From: JADJWR01 sp964509545 | Lineage (GTDB): Bacteria > Pseudomonadota > Gammaproteobacteria > Burkholderiales > Burkholderiaceae_F | Length of the DNA: 18,859 nt | Reading direction: 5' to 3' | Assembly: GCA_964509545.1 (NCBI GenBank) | Contig: CAZDXQ010000058.1 | Coordinates: 1 to 18,859 of the forward strand | Shown: in pieces, positions 4,760-13,102 of the stretch | Numbering within the stretch: position 1 is the first letter of the stretch | Layout: each line of letters starts with the position of its first letter | Program-made: the position numbers and the translations under genes | Notes under the pieces: model-generated | Databases searched by the model: none | Told to the model about the DNA's origin: nothing | The model's input: the letters and a program-made list of their open reading frames with translations, nothing else

Positions 4760-7645
4760 ATGCCCGCCGACGACCCGCCTGTCCATCGCGCCACCGAGGT
4801 GCGCAAGACCACCTGCTACATGTGCGCCTGCCGTTGCGGCATCCGTGTGCACCTCGAGAACGGCCGCATCCGCTACATCGACGGCAACCCCGAGCATCCG
4901 CTGAACCAAGGCGTGATCTGCGCCAAGGGCTCCTCGGGGATCATGAAGCAGTACTCGCCGGCGCGGCTGACCCGGCCGCTGCTGAGGAAAAGCAGCGCCA
5001 ACCGCGGCGACGGCGAGTTCGAGGAAATCAGCTGGGAGCGCGCGTTCGAACTGCTCACGGAACGCCTGGCGAAGATCCGCGCCACCGACCCGAAGAAGTT
5101 CGCGCTGTTCACCGGCCGCGACCAGATGCAGGCGTTGACCGGCCTGTTCGCCCGCCAGTTCGGCACGCCCAACTATGCGGCGCACGGCGGCTTCTGCTCG
5201 GTGAACATGGCCGCCGGAATGATCTACACCATCGGCGGCTCGTTCTGGGAGTTCGGCGGCCCCGACCTCGACCGGGCGAGACTGTTCTTCATGATCGGCA
5301 CCGCCGAGGACCATCACTCCAACCCGCTGAAGATCGCGATCTCGAAATTCAAGCGGCGCGGCGGCCGCTTCGTCTCGATCAATCCGGTGCGCACCGGCTA
5401 TTCGGCGATCGCCGACGAATGGGTGCCGATCAAGCCCGGTACCGACGGGGCGCTGCTGCTGGCGCTGATCCACGAGATCCTGGCGCTGGGCCTGTACGAC
5501 CGGGATTTCCTGGTCCGCTATACCAACGCCGGGCAACTCGTCTACGTCGACGAGGCCAACGACGAATTCGGCATGTTCGTGCGCACCGAGGTGCCGCAGG
5601 AGGAAGCCTGCTACGAGCCGCAGAACAAGCTGTGGTGGGACCGGATCACCAACGCGCCAGTGATCACGCACACCGAAGGCGCCGATCCGTTCCTGTTCGG
5701 GACCTTCAGGCTGCGCGACGGCGCCGCGGTGAAGCCCGCCTTCCAGCTGCTGCAGGAGCGCGTCAAGGACTGCACGCCCGAGTGGGCGGCCAACATCACC
5801 GGCATCCCGGCGGCGACGATCACGCGCCTGGCGCACGAACTGGGCATCACCGCGCGCGACGAGAAGATCGAACTGCCGATCGCCTGGACCGATTCGTGGG
5901 GCGTCGAGCACCAGACCGTGACCGGCAATCCGGTGGCGTTTCACGCCATGCGCGGGCTGGCGGCCCACTCGAACGGCTTCCACAGCATCCGCGCGCTGGC
6001 GATCCTGATGACGCTGCTCGGCACGATCGACCGTCCGGGCGGCTTCCGCCACAAGGCGCCGTTTCCGCGGCCGATCCCGCCGTGCGCGCGCACGCCGAAC
6101 ACGCCGCTGGCGATCAAGCCGAACAGTCCGCTGGACGGCATGGCGCTGGGCTGGCCGTCCGACCCGGACGACCTGTTCGTCAACGACGACGGCAGCCCGG
6201 TGCGCATCGACAAGGCGTTTTCCTGGGAATACCCGCTCGCCGTTCATGGGCTGATGCACAACGTCATCACCAATGCCTGGCGCGGCGATCCGTACCGCAT
6301 CGACACGCTGCTCATCTTCATGGCCAACATGGCCTGGAACTCGACGATGAACACGGTCGAGGTCCGCAAGATGCTCAACGACAAGGACGAGCACGGCGAG
6401 TACAGGATCCCGTTCCTCGTCGTCTGCGACGCCTTCCATTCCGAGACCACGGCGTTCGCCGACCTGGTGCTGCCGGACACGACCTACCTCGAACGGCACG
6501 ACGTGATGTCGATGCTCGACCGGCCGATCTCCGAATTCGACGGCCCGGTCGATTCGGTGCGCATCCCGGTCGTGCCGCCCACCGGCGAGTGCAAGCCGTT
6601 CCAGGAAGTGCTGATCGAACTGGCCTCGCGGCTGAAGCTGCCCGCTTTCACGCGCCCGGATGGATCGCGCAAGTTCCGCAGCTACCCCGATTTCATCGTC
6701 AACTACGAGACCGACCCCGGCTCGGGCATCGGCTTTCTCTCCGGCTGGCGCGGCCGCGGCGGCGAGAAGTTCATGCGCGGCGAACCGAATCCGCAGCAGT
6801 GGGAACTCTACGAGAAGAATAACTGCGTCTTTCACTATGAACTGCCGCCGTCGTACCAGTACATGCGCAACTGGAACAAGGGCTACCTGGAGTGGTCGCG
6901 GCGCAACCGCATCACCCGCTACGACGAGCCGATCCTGATCCACGTCTATTCGGAGGTGCTGCAGAAGTTCCGCGCCGCCGCCCAGGGCAAGGGCATTTCG
7001 CGCAGGCCGCCGGCGCACCTGCGCGAGCGCATCGCCACCTACTTCGACCCTCTGCCCTTCTACTACGCGCCGCTCGAGGTGCAGGCCACCGACACGCACA
7101 ACTACCCGCTGGCGGCGATCACGCAGCGGCCGATGGCGATGTACCACTCGTGGGACTCGCAGAACGCCTGGCTGCGGCAGATCCACACGCACAATGTCCT
7201 GTTCGTCAATCCGGCCACGGCGCGCGCCGCGGGCATTGACGACGGTGACTGGATCTGGGTCGAGTCGCAGTGGGGAAGCGTGCGCTGCATGTGCCGGCAC
7301 TCGCAGGCCGTCGAGGCCGCCACGGTGTGGACCTGGAACGCGATCGGCAAGGCGGCCGGCGCCTGGGCGCTTTCGCCGCAGGCCAACGAATCGCAAAAGG
7401 GCTTCCTGCTCAACCATCTGATCAGCGAGGAACTGCCGGCCGCGGGTGGTGGCCGCGTGTCGAATTCGGATCCGATTACCGGGCAGGCCGGCTGGTACGA
7501 CGTGCGTGTGCGCATTCGCAAGGCAGGCGCGGACGAACCCGCCGTGACCTCGCCGCAGTTCGCGCCGATGAAGTCTTACCCGGGAATGTCGACGCTGAAG
7601 TCGCTGTGGCTGACGTACACCAGTCGGGGCGGGAACAATGGCTAG
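4760..7645 (+). CDS. soeA: Sulfite dehydrogenase SoeA, molybdopterin subunit
   Basis: The 961-residue protein is the catalytic Mo-bisMGD subunit of the SoeABC complex, which oxidises sulfite to sulfate on the cytoplasmic side and passes electrons to quinone. The N-terminus carries the FS0 [4Fe-4S] motif: Cys19, Cys22, Cys26 and Cys54 (CYMCACRC, then VICAKGSSG). AHGGFCSVNM places Cys146 where the molybdenum ligand is expected in PsrA/PhsA relatives. The C-terminal molybdopterin-binding domain follows (HNVLFVNPATARAAGI, DDGDWIWVESQWG). There is no Tat signal, as expected for SoeA and unlike PsrA/PhsA/DmsA, and the protein is longer than PsrA (about 750 residues). ATG 4760 was chosen because the family begins just before the first cysteine; an upstream ATG at 4673 adds a Cys/Arg-rich stretch without family character. 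Neither start has a clear ribosome site. Confidence 0.9.
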   Translation: MPADDPPVHRATEVRKTTCYMCACRCGIRVHLENGRIRYIDGNPEHPLNQGVICAKGSSGIMKQYSPARLTRPLLRKSSANRGDGEFEEISWERAFELLTERLAKIRATDPKKFALFTGRDQMQALTGLFARQFGTPNYAAHGGFCSVNMAAGMIYTIGGSFWEFGGPDLDRARLFFMIGTAEDHHSNPLKIAISKFKRRGGRFVSINPVRTGYSAIADEWVPIKPGTDGALLLALIHEILALGLYDRDFLVRYTNAGQLVYVDEANDEFGMFVRTEVPQEEACYEPQNKLWWDRITNAPVITHTEGADPFLFGTFRLRDGAAVKPAFQLLQERVKDCTPEWAANITGIPAATITRLAHELGITARDEKIELPIAWTDSWGVEHQTVTGNPVAFHAMRGLAAHSNGFHSIRALAILMTLLGTIDRPGGFRHKAPFPRPIPPCARTPNTPLAIKPNSPLDGMALGWPSDPDDLFVNDDGSPVRIDKAFSWEYPLAVHGLMHNVITNAWRGDPYRIDTLLIFMANMAWNSTMNTVEVRKMLNDKDEHGEYRIPFLVVCDAFHSETTAFADLVLPDTTYLERHDVMSMLDRPISEFDGPVDSVRIPVVPPTGECKPFQEVLIELASRLKLPAFTRPDGSRKFRSYPDFIVNYETDPGSGIGFLSGWRGRGGEKFMRGEPNPQQWELYEKNNCVFHYELPPSYQYMRNWNKGYLEWSRRNRITRYDEPILIHVYSEVLQKFRAAAQGKGISRRPPAHLRERIATYFDPLPFYYAPLEVQATDTHNYPLAAITQRPMAMYHSWDSQNAWLRQIHTHNVLFVNPATARAAGIDDGDWIWVESQWGSVRCMCRHSQAVEAATVWTWNAIGKAAGAWALSPQANESQKGFLLNHLISEELPAAGGGRVSNSDPITGQAGWYDVRVRIRKAGADEPAVTSPQFAPMKSYPGMSTLKSLWLTYTSRGGNNG

Positions 7646-7663
7646 CTGCCCATGGCACGCGCG

Positions 7664-7735
7664 TGTCATCCCCGCGAAAGCGGAGAACCTGCGTCTCCTG
7701 CTCCAACGACGCTGGGTTCCCGCTGCAGCCTGCCC
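7664..7735. repeat. Degenerate REP-like repeat between soeA and soeB
   Basis: The 147-base soeA-soeB gap contains TGTCATCCCCGCGAAAGCGG, with a hairpin CCGC 7672-7675 / GCGG 7680-7683 around GAAA, and further on CTGGGTTCCCGCTGC at about 7712-7726. Both pieces resemble the two ends of the common proteobacterial repeat family 'GTCATCCCCGCGAAAGCGGGG ... CTGGGTTCCCGC', here decayed at the right end. Identification is from memory of that family. It may tune soeB expression through RNA structure. Confidence 0.6.
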
Positions 7736-7792
7736 CCGAACGCTCGAATCGTGGGCGGCAACGACACGCGTCGTCGACGCGAGGAGCGCGCG

Positions 7793-8524
7793 ATGACCCA
7801 GCTCGCCCTCGTCATCGACCTGAACGTCTGCGTCGGCTGCCATGCCTGCGTGACCAGTTGCAAGCAATGGAATACATCGGGCGCCGCCGGCCCGATGGCC
7901 GATCAGCGGCCGTACGACGCCGACCCGACCGGCACTTTCTTCAACCGCGTGCAGACCTTCGAGGTCGGAACCTATCCGAACACGCAGACGGTGCACTTTC
8001 CCAAGTCGTGCCTGCACTGCGAGGACCCGCCCTGCGTGCCGGTGTGCCCTACAGGGGCCAGCTACAAGCGGCCCGAGGACGGCATCGTGCTGGTCGACTA
8101 CGACAAGTGCATCGGCTGCAAGTACTGCTCGTGGGCCTGCCCTTACGGCGTGCGCGAGATCGACGAGAAGCAGAAGGTGATGAAGAAGTGCACCCTGTGC
8201 GTTGACCGCATCTACGACGCTTCGCTGCCTGCGGCCGAACGCAAGCCCGCCTGCGTGATGGCCTGTCCGACCAGCGCCCGCCTGTTCGGCGACGTGCACG
8301 ATCCGGACTCCGAGGTTTCGCAGGCCATCCGCGAGCGCGGCGGCTATGCGCTGATGCCCGAATGGGGCACGCACCCGGCCAACCACTACCTGCCGCGACG
8401 GCGCACGACGATCCCGATCCTGCCTGAGGAACTGGTTCGTGCCGACAATCCGCTGAAGGTCGACGGCAAGCTGCCCAAGCCGCCGCTGCGCGATCCGGCG
8501 CTCGACGACGTGACGTCCTGGTAG
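7793..8524 (+). CDS. soeB: Sulfite dehydrogenase SoeB, iron-sulfur subunit
   Basis: ATG 7793 follows a strong ribosome site (GAGGAG 7781-7786). The 243-residue ferredoxin-like protein has the four-cluster pattern of the DmsB/PsrB/NrfC family: CVGCHACVTSCKQWN (13-26), CLHCEDPPCVPVCPTGA, CIGCKYCSWACPYGV, and a split last set CTLCVDR ... CVMACPTSAR. It relays electrons from SoeA to the membrane subunit through four [4Fe-4S] clusters. There is no signal peptide, consistent with a cytoplasmic complex. Only five bases separate its stop from soeC, so soeB and soeC are surely co-transcribed. soeA is further upstream, behind a repeat. Confidence 0.92.
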   Translation: MTQLALVIDLNVCVGCHACVTSCKQWNTSGAAGPMADQRPYDADPTGTFFNRVQTFEVGTYPNTQTVHFPKSCLHCEDPPCVPVCPTGASYKRPEDGIVLVDYDKCIGCKYCSWACPYGVREIDEKQKVMKKCTLCVDRIYDASLPAAERKPACVMACPTSARLFGDVHDPDSEVSQAIRERGGYALMPEWGTHPANHYLPRRRTTIPILPEELVRADNPLKVDGKLPKPPLRDPALDDVTSW

Positions 8525-8529
8525 CCACG

Positions 8530-9483
8530 ATGCAGCCTGCCTTTTCCGTTCTGTTCCTGACCACGCTGATCGGCGCCGGCCAGGGCCTGTTCCTGGCGCT
8601 CTATCTGGCCGAACTCGGCGGCTCGATCGGCTGGATGCCGGTGGCCGAGCGGTCGTTTCTGGCCCTCGGCGCGCTGGTCGCGCTGCTGCTGAGCGGACTC
8701 GGACTGTTCTCGTCGTTCTTCCACCTCGGCCGGCCGGAGCGCGCGTGGCGCTCGGCCACGCGCTGGCGCACCTCGTGGCTGTCGCGCGAAGTGATCGTGC
8801 TGCCGCTGTTCATGACCGGGCTGGCCGCCTACGGGCTCGCACACGGCAGCGGCGGCAGCGGCACACATGCGGCGGCGGTGCTGGCGCTGGGCGCGATCAC
8901 CGCCGTGCTGGCGCTGGCGCTGTACGTGTGCACCGGCATGATCTACGCGTGCCTGAAGTTCCTGCAGGAATGGGCGTCGCCGCTGACCGTGATCAACTAC
9001 CTGCTGCTCGGACTGGCCTCCGGCTTCATGCTCGGCGCCGCGCTTGCGGCGCAGGCCGCACCGTCGCTGCTGCCCTTCCTCGGCAGCGGCGCGCTGCTCG
9101 TGACGGCGGCTGCCTTCGTCAGCCGCGGCGCCTCGCTGATCCGAAACGCCCGGCTGCGGCCAAAGTCGTCGCTGCAGACCGCCATCGGCGTGCGTCATCC
9201 GCGCATCGTGCAGATCTCGCAGGGCATGATGGGCGGCGCGTTCAACACGCGCGAGTTCTTCCATGGCCGGTCGCGCGCCTTCCTGCGCTCGATCAAGTGG
9301 ATCTTCCTGGCGCTGGCCTTTCCCCTGCCGGCGCTGCTGCTTTTGCTCGGGCTGTGGCAGGACGCGCCGCTGCTGCCGGCGCTGGCCTTCGCAGTGCAGT
9401 ACCTCGGCCTGCTCGCCGAGCGCTGGTTCTTCTTCGCCCAGGCCAACCACCCGCAGAACCTGTACTACCAGGCCGTCGCCTGA
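8530..9483 (+). CDS. soeC: Sulfite dehydrogenase SoeC, membrane anchor
   Basis: The 317-residue integral membrane protein is of the DmsC type, expected to hold SoeAB at the cytoplasmic face and hand electrons to quinone. About eight hydrophobic segments are visible: FSVLFLTTLIGAGQGLFLAL (5-24), the Ala/Leu-rich segment after ERSFLALG, IVLPLFMTGLAAYGLA, a long Ala/Leu segment before YVCTGMIYACLKFL, VINYLLLGLASGFMLGAALA, LLPFLGSGALLVTAAAF, IFLALAFPLPALLLLLGLW, and ALAFAVQYLGLLAERWFFF. Recognised DmsC features are SSFFHLGRPERAW with its LGRP turn, the TGMIYACLKFLQEW stretch, and the C-terminal ERWFFFAQANHPQNLYYQ. Last gene of soeABC. Confidence 0.92.
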   Translation: MQPAFSVLFLTTLIGAGQGLFLALYLAELGGSIGWMPVAERSFLALGALVALLLSGLGLFSSFFHLGRPERAWRSATRWRTSWLSREVIVLPLFMTGLAAYGLAHGSGGSGTHAAAVLALGAITAVLALALYVCTGMIYACLKFLQEWASPLTVINYLLLGLASGFMLGAALAAQAAPSLLPFLGSGALLVTAAAFVSRGASLIRNARLRPKSSLQTAIGVRHPRIVQISQGMMGGAFNTREFFHGRSRAFLRSIKWIFLALAFPLPALLLLLGLWQDAPLLPALAFAVQYLGLLAERWFFFAQANHPQNLYYQAVA

Positions 9484-9608
9484 ACCCCCGGGGGTACCGC
9501 AGACAGGCGACCCCCTCCGTGGCCTCGCCTGCGGTCGCCCGGACGGCGCCGCACGCCGTGCGGCAGCCATTTCGAATACCATTGCCGCAGCCGCCGCCGT
9601 CCGGCGGC
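9484..9608. other. Run of inverted repeats between soeC and the histidine kinase
   Basis: Four structures lie in this 138-base gap. ACCCCCGGGGGT at 9484-9495 is a perfect 12-base palindrome touching the soeC stop. ACCGCA 9496-9501 plus GGCG 9506-9509 pairs with CGCCTGCGGT 9526-9535, leaving a 4-base bulge. GCCGCAC 9548-9554 pairs with GTGCGGC 9558-9564 around GCC. GCCGCC 9593-9598 pairs with GGCGGC 9603-9608 around GTCC. None has a T tract. They may end or attenuate the soeABC transcript, or control the kinase start, which has no clear ribosome site. Confidence 0.45.
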
Positions 9609-9621
9609 ACCGCCTGATTCG

Positions 9622-10803
9622 GTGAAAAACGAACCCCTCGCCACGCGCGGCATCGCCGCCACCGGCGATCCCGCCGCACAGCGCTTCGATGCCGACGAAA
9701 CCGGCTCGATGCTGGTCGACTTTCTCGGCCTCGTCGTCCGCCTGACCGGCGCGCGCGCGGGCGCGATCCGCGCGCCAACCCAGGACGGCGCCAGCCTGCG
9801 CCTGCTCGCCGCCATCGGCCTGCCGGGCGAAGTGTGCGCGCGCGATTCGATGATGCCGGCCTCCTGCGGCATGTGCGGCGCGGCGCTGCAGAGCTCGCTG
9901 ACGCGCCAGGCCACGGCGTCGATCGGCTGCGCCGTGCGCGAGGGTGCCGTGGCGAGCGAAGCCTTCAGCGGTCGCGCCGTGGCCGTGCCGCTCGACCATC
10001 ACGGCCGGCCGATCGGCGTGCTGAACCTGTTCTTCTCCGAGGGCCAGGACCCGCCCGCCGGCATCACGCGCCTGCTGCGGCCGTTCGGCCAGTTGCTCGG
10101 CGTGGCGCTGGAGAACGAGCGGCTGACGCGCGAGAACCTGCAGGCCCGCCTGGCCGCCGAACGGCAGTCGATGGCCGCCGACGTACACGACGCGCTGGCG
10201 CAGTCGCTGACCTTCATGCGGATGCGGATGTCGCTGCTGCAGGATGCGATGCAGCAGCACGACGGCAGCAGCGCGCTCACCTACGCCGGCGACGTCAGCG
10301 ACGAACTGCGCAATGCCCATGGCCGGCTGCGCGAGATGATCAGCATGTACCGCGCCGGCATGGATTCGCGCGGACTGGTTGCCTCGCTGCGCGAGCTCGC
10401 CTCGGCCTTCCGCCGCCGCACCGGCATCGAACTGGTGGTCGACTGCCCGGAGGACGAGCCCGAGCTGACCGCCGACCAGCAATTGCAGATTTTCTACATC
10501 GTGCAGGAGGCGCTGGCCAACGTCAGTCACCATTCAGGCGCGCGCGCGGCGCGGCTGACGGTCGGGCACGACGACGGTGCCCTGCGCGTGTCGGTCGAGG
10601 ACGACGGCTGCGGCCCGGACGAGTCGATCCTCGATCCGCGCTGCGCCGGCCGCCTGACCGAAGCCGGCCACCACGGCCTGCAGATCATGCGCGAGCGCGC
10701 CGGCCGCGCCGGCGGACGGCTGCAGATCAGCGCCCTGCCCACCGGCGGCACGCGCGTCACGCTGACGGTCGATCAGGTCGCGCCGCGCTCCGTCACCTCA
10801 TGA
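9622..10803 (+). CDS. NarX-type soluble sensor histidine kinase with GAF domain
   Basis: GTG 9622 is the only early in-frame start. The 393-residue protein has no membrane segment, so it is a cytoplasmic sensor. Residues from about 28 to 165 form a GAF domain carrying Cys72, Cys82, Cys85 (SCGMCG) and Cys103, which might bind a metal or heme or act as redox thiols. A coiled linker (ENERLTRENLQARLAAERQS) leads to a HisKA_3 phosphoacceptor at His189 (AADVHDALAQSLTFMRMRM), then an HATPase domain: N box EALANVSHHS (296-305), VEDDGCG (325-331), and HHGLQIMRERA (350-360). This is the NarX/NreB kinase class. It lies between soeC and its likely partner regulator. The stimulus is unknown; a link to sulfur or redox state is inferred from position and the cysteines. 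Confidence 0.88.
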   Translation: MKNEPLATRGIAATGDPAAQRFDADETGSMLVDFLGLVVRLTGARAGAIRAPTQDGASLRLLAAIGLPGEVCARDSMMPASCGMCGAALQSSLTRQATASIGCAVREGAVASEAFSGRAVAVPLDHHGRPIGVLNLFFSEGQDPPAGITRLLRPFGQLLGVALENERLTRENLQARLAAERQSMAADVHDALAQSLTFMRMRMSLLQDAMQQHDGSSALTYAGDVSDELRNAHGRLREMISMYRAGMDSRGLVASLRELASAFRRRTGIELVVDCPEDEPELTADQQLQIFYIVQEALANVSHHSGARAARLTVGHDDGALRVSVEDDGCGPDESILDPRCAGRLTEAGHHGLQIMRERAGRAGGRLQISALPTGGTRVTLTVDQVAPRSVTS

Positions 10804-10858
10804 GTGCGCCGGCTCTGCGCCAGGAAAGCCGCTGCGCGCGCAGCGAGATGGTTTGCGC

Positions 10859-11530
10859 ATGACGGCTCCACCGATCAAGCTTGTGCTGGTCGACGACCAT
10901 TCGCTGGTCCGCCAGGGGCTTGCCGACCTGCTGTCGCGCAGCGCCGGCATGCAGGTGCTGGCGACGACCGGCCGCGCCGAGGAAGCCTTTGAACTTCTGC
11001 GCCAGCACCGGCCCGACCTGCTGATCCTCGATCTGCGCATGGCGCCGACCGACGGCATCACGCTGCTCAAGGCGCTGCGCGAGCGCGGCGAAACCACGCC
11101 GGTGCTGGTGCTGACGATGAGCGAGGCGGCCGAGGACCTCGGCGCCGCGCTGCGGCTGGGCGTGCGCGGCTACCTGCTCAAGGACATGGAGCCGGCCGAC
11201 GTGATCGACGCCATCCGCCGCGCCGCGCGCGGCGAACTGGTAGTGGCGCCGTCGATCGCCGGCAAGCTCGCCGCCATCCTGCAAAGCGGCGAGGAACCCG
11301 GCAGCGCCGCCAGCCTGGTGAAGCAGCTGACCGGGCGCGAGCGGCAGATCCTTGGTTATGTCGCCGCCGGCATGAGCAACAAGGCCATCGCCAAGGCGCT
11401 CGGCATCAGCCACGACACGGTCAAGCTGCACGTGCGCCACATCCTGGCCAAGCTCGGCCTCAGTTCCCGCGTCGAGGCGGCGGTGTTCGCAGTGCAGAAC
11501 CGCGAAACGCTGGGCATGGCGCTGCGCTGA
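10859..11530 (+). CDS. NarL/FixJ-family response regulator
   Basis: The 223-residue partner of the preceding kinase starts at ATG 10859, 55 bases after the kinase stop; a TTG six bases upstream is a less likely start. The receiver domain has the acidic pair Asp12-Asp13, phosphoacceptor Asp58 (LLILDLRM), Thr86 (VLVLTMSE) and Lys108 (GYLLKDME). After a linker (about 130-155) comes a LuxR-type HTH: LTGRERQILGYVAAGMSNKAIAKALGIS, then HDTVKLHVRHILAKLG, ending with SSRVEAAVFAVQ. This is the NarL arrangement, where phosphorylation frees the DNA-binding helix. Nearby soe genes are the obvious candidate targets, with the TACC...GGTA palindrome at 4602 as a possible site. Confidence 0.92.
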   Translation: MTAPPIKLVLVDDHSLVRQGLADLLSRSAGMQVLATTGRAEEAFELLRQHRPDLLILDLRMAPTDGITLLKALRERGETTPVLVLTMSEAAEDLGAALRLGVRGYLLKDMEPADVIDAIRRAARGELVVAPSIAGKLAAILQSGEEPGSAASLVKQLTGRERQILGYVAAGMSNKAIAKALGISHDTVKLHVRHILAKLGLSSRVEAAVFAVQNRETLGMALR

Positions 11531-11917
11531 ATCCGACCGTGTGCAGGAACGCCCGCGCCGTCGCCCGGCTCGAGTGTGCGGCAGGCGCAGCGATGCGGCG
11601 CAAGATTCTCCAGCAGCAATAGGCGCCGGAGGCCGCGGGCCGGATTGAGCCCTGCCGAGTCGACTCGTGACAGAGCGCTCGCCCAGCGGCCGATCGCCAG
11701 GCAGGCCATCGGCGAGACTGCTGCGCCATCGGCGTGCTTCGGCAGAATCCCATCGGCCACGGACGACGCCCCCCGCATCAAGCCAGAAGCCGCAATCGAG
11801 GAGATCGCAAAGGGGCCCGTGAAACTTCGCATGCCGCGCTTGACCGGTGTCAAACCAGGCGCCGTCTTCGGCCGTGAACATCAAAGCTGGCTCGCAGCAC
11901 AGACAAGGCGTAAAGAA
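11531..11917. other. Intergenic region upstream of ppk2
   Basis: This 387-base stretch has no credible gene. The ppk2 reading frame stays open back to 11576, but the translation there is Arg/Ala-rich without family character. A perfect 12-base palindrome CGAGTCGACTCG lies at 11656-11667. A TTGACC at 11840-11845 resembles a -35 box, but no matching -10 is seen 16-18 bases on. The ppk2 ribosome site (AAGG in ACAAGGCG) is at the right edge. The region presumably holds the ppk2 promoter. Confidence 0.5.
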
Positions 11918-13102
11918 ATGGCCAAGCAATCCAATGCCGCGCCCCGTGGCAACGGCGAGCGACCGCCGCGGCAGTCGCCGCAGGCGCGGGCGCGTCGCGT
12001 CGAAGCCGGCGACACCGCGCCGCGCCTCGACGACGCGGCGATCGAGAAGGATCGCGTTGCGCGCGCCACCACTCGCGCGAACACCGTGAGCGCCTCGGTG
12101 CTCGGCGACGTGTTGGCCCGACACGCGCAGGGCAAGGACCTCGGCGAAGGCCCTCCGGGCGAGTGGCTGCGTCAGATCCGCGCATTGATAGAGGGCGCCT
12201 CGCCCGACGAGGTGAAGGCGCTGCGTCGGATGCTGTTCGACCGTGGCGGCGACGAAACGGCGGGCGTAGATCCCGACCTTGAACTCGCGCCGAGCTGGCG
12301 CGAAGGCGGGTATCCGTACAAGAACCTCATGGCCCGCAAGAGTTACGAGAAACAGAAATACAGACTGCAGGTCGAATTGCTGAAGCTGCAGGCCTGGGTC
12401 AAGGAAACCGGGCAGCGCGTGGTGATCCTGTTCGAGGGACGGGACGCCGCCGGCAAGGGCGGCACGATCAAGCGCTTCATGGAACACCTGAACCCGCGGG
12501 GGGCGCGCGTGGTCGCGCTCGAGAAGCCGAGCGAGATCGAGCGCGGACAGTGGTACTTCCAGCGTTATGTCGAACACCTGCCCACGCGCGGGGAAATCGT
12601 GCTGTTCGACCGCAGCTGGTACAACCGCGCCGGCGTGGAGCGCGTCATGGGCTTCTGTACGCAGTCGGAGTACGACGAGTTCATGCGTCAGTGCCCGGAG
12701 TTCGAACGGCACCTCGTCCGCTCCGGCGTGCACCTGTTCAAGTTCTGGTTTTCCGTCAGCCGCGCCGAACAGCGCCGGCGCTTCAAGGAGCGCGAGGCGC
12801 ATCCGCTGAAACAATGGAAGCTGAGCCCGGTGGACATGGCGAGCCTGGACAAGTGGGATGAGTACACGCTGGCCAAGGAACAGATGTTCCTGCACACGGA
12901 TACGTCGGACGCGCCGTGGACGGTAATCAAGAGCGATTGCAAGAAGCGGGCGCGGCTGAACGCGATGCGCTACCTGCTGCACCGCCTGCCATACAAGAAC
13001 AAGAATGCGTCGACCATCGGCGCGGTCGACCAACTTCTCGTTGGCCGCGCGGCGCTTGTGGCCGGCCGCGCCGAAGAGTTCGTGCCGACGAGCAACGCCT
13101 GA
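11918..13102 (+). CDS. ppk2: Polyphosphate kinase 2, class I type
   Basis: ATG 11918 has an AAGG ribosome site, giving 394 residues. PPK2 enzymes transfer phosphate between polyphosphate and nucleotides; class I mainly uses ADP/ATP or GDP/GTP. Signatures are ARKSYEKQKYRLQVELLKLQ (139-158), Walker A in LFEGRDAAGKGGTIKRF (171-187), the specificity segment VVALEKPSEIERGQWYFQRYV, Walker B with lid start VLFDRSWYNRAGVERVMGFC (228-247), FKFWFSVSRAEQRRRFKER, and the final IKSDCKKRARLNAMRYLLHRLP. The Lys/Arg-rich N-terminal extension of about 125 residues is less conserved and includes a SPDEVKALRRMLFDRGG helix. It might provide energy storage in this lithotroph. It is followed by the convergent YeeE gene. 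Confidence 0.92.
   Translation: MAKQSNAAPRGNGERPPRQSPQARARRVEAGDTAPRLDDAAIEKDRVARATTRANTVSASVLGDVLARHAQGKDLGEGPPGEWLRQIRALIEGASPDEVKALRRMLFDRGGDETAGVDPDLELAPSWREGGYPYKNLMARKSYEKQKYRLQVELLKLQAWVKETGQRVVILFEGRDAAGKGGTIKRFMEHLNPRGARVVALEKPSEIERGQWYFQRYVEHLPTRGEIVLFDRSWYNRAGVERVMGFCTQSEYDEFMRQCPEFERHLVRSGVHLFKFWFSVSRAEQRRRFKEREAHPLKQWKLSPVDMASLDKWDEYTLAKEQMFLHTDTSDAPWTVIKSDCKKRARLNAMRYLLHRLPYKNKNASTIGAVDQLLVGRAALVAGRAEEFVPTSNA

Noticed and set aside
4601..8386. A 1261-residue open frame on the minus strand opposite soeA and soeB
   Set aside because: It is an antisense frame kept open by high GC: the translation is His/Arg/Val/Ala-rich low-complexity text without domains, while the plus strand carries clear soeA and soeB motifs.
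8386..10533. A 715-residue minus-strand frame opposite soeC and the kinase
   Set aside because: Arg/Gln/Ala-rich composition without family features; the opposite strand encodes DmsC- and kinase-type proteins with all motifs.
11840..11845. TTGACC as a sigma-70 -35 box for ppk2
   Set aside because: No acceptable -10 hexamer lies 16-18 bases downstream.
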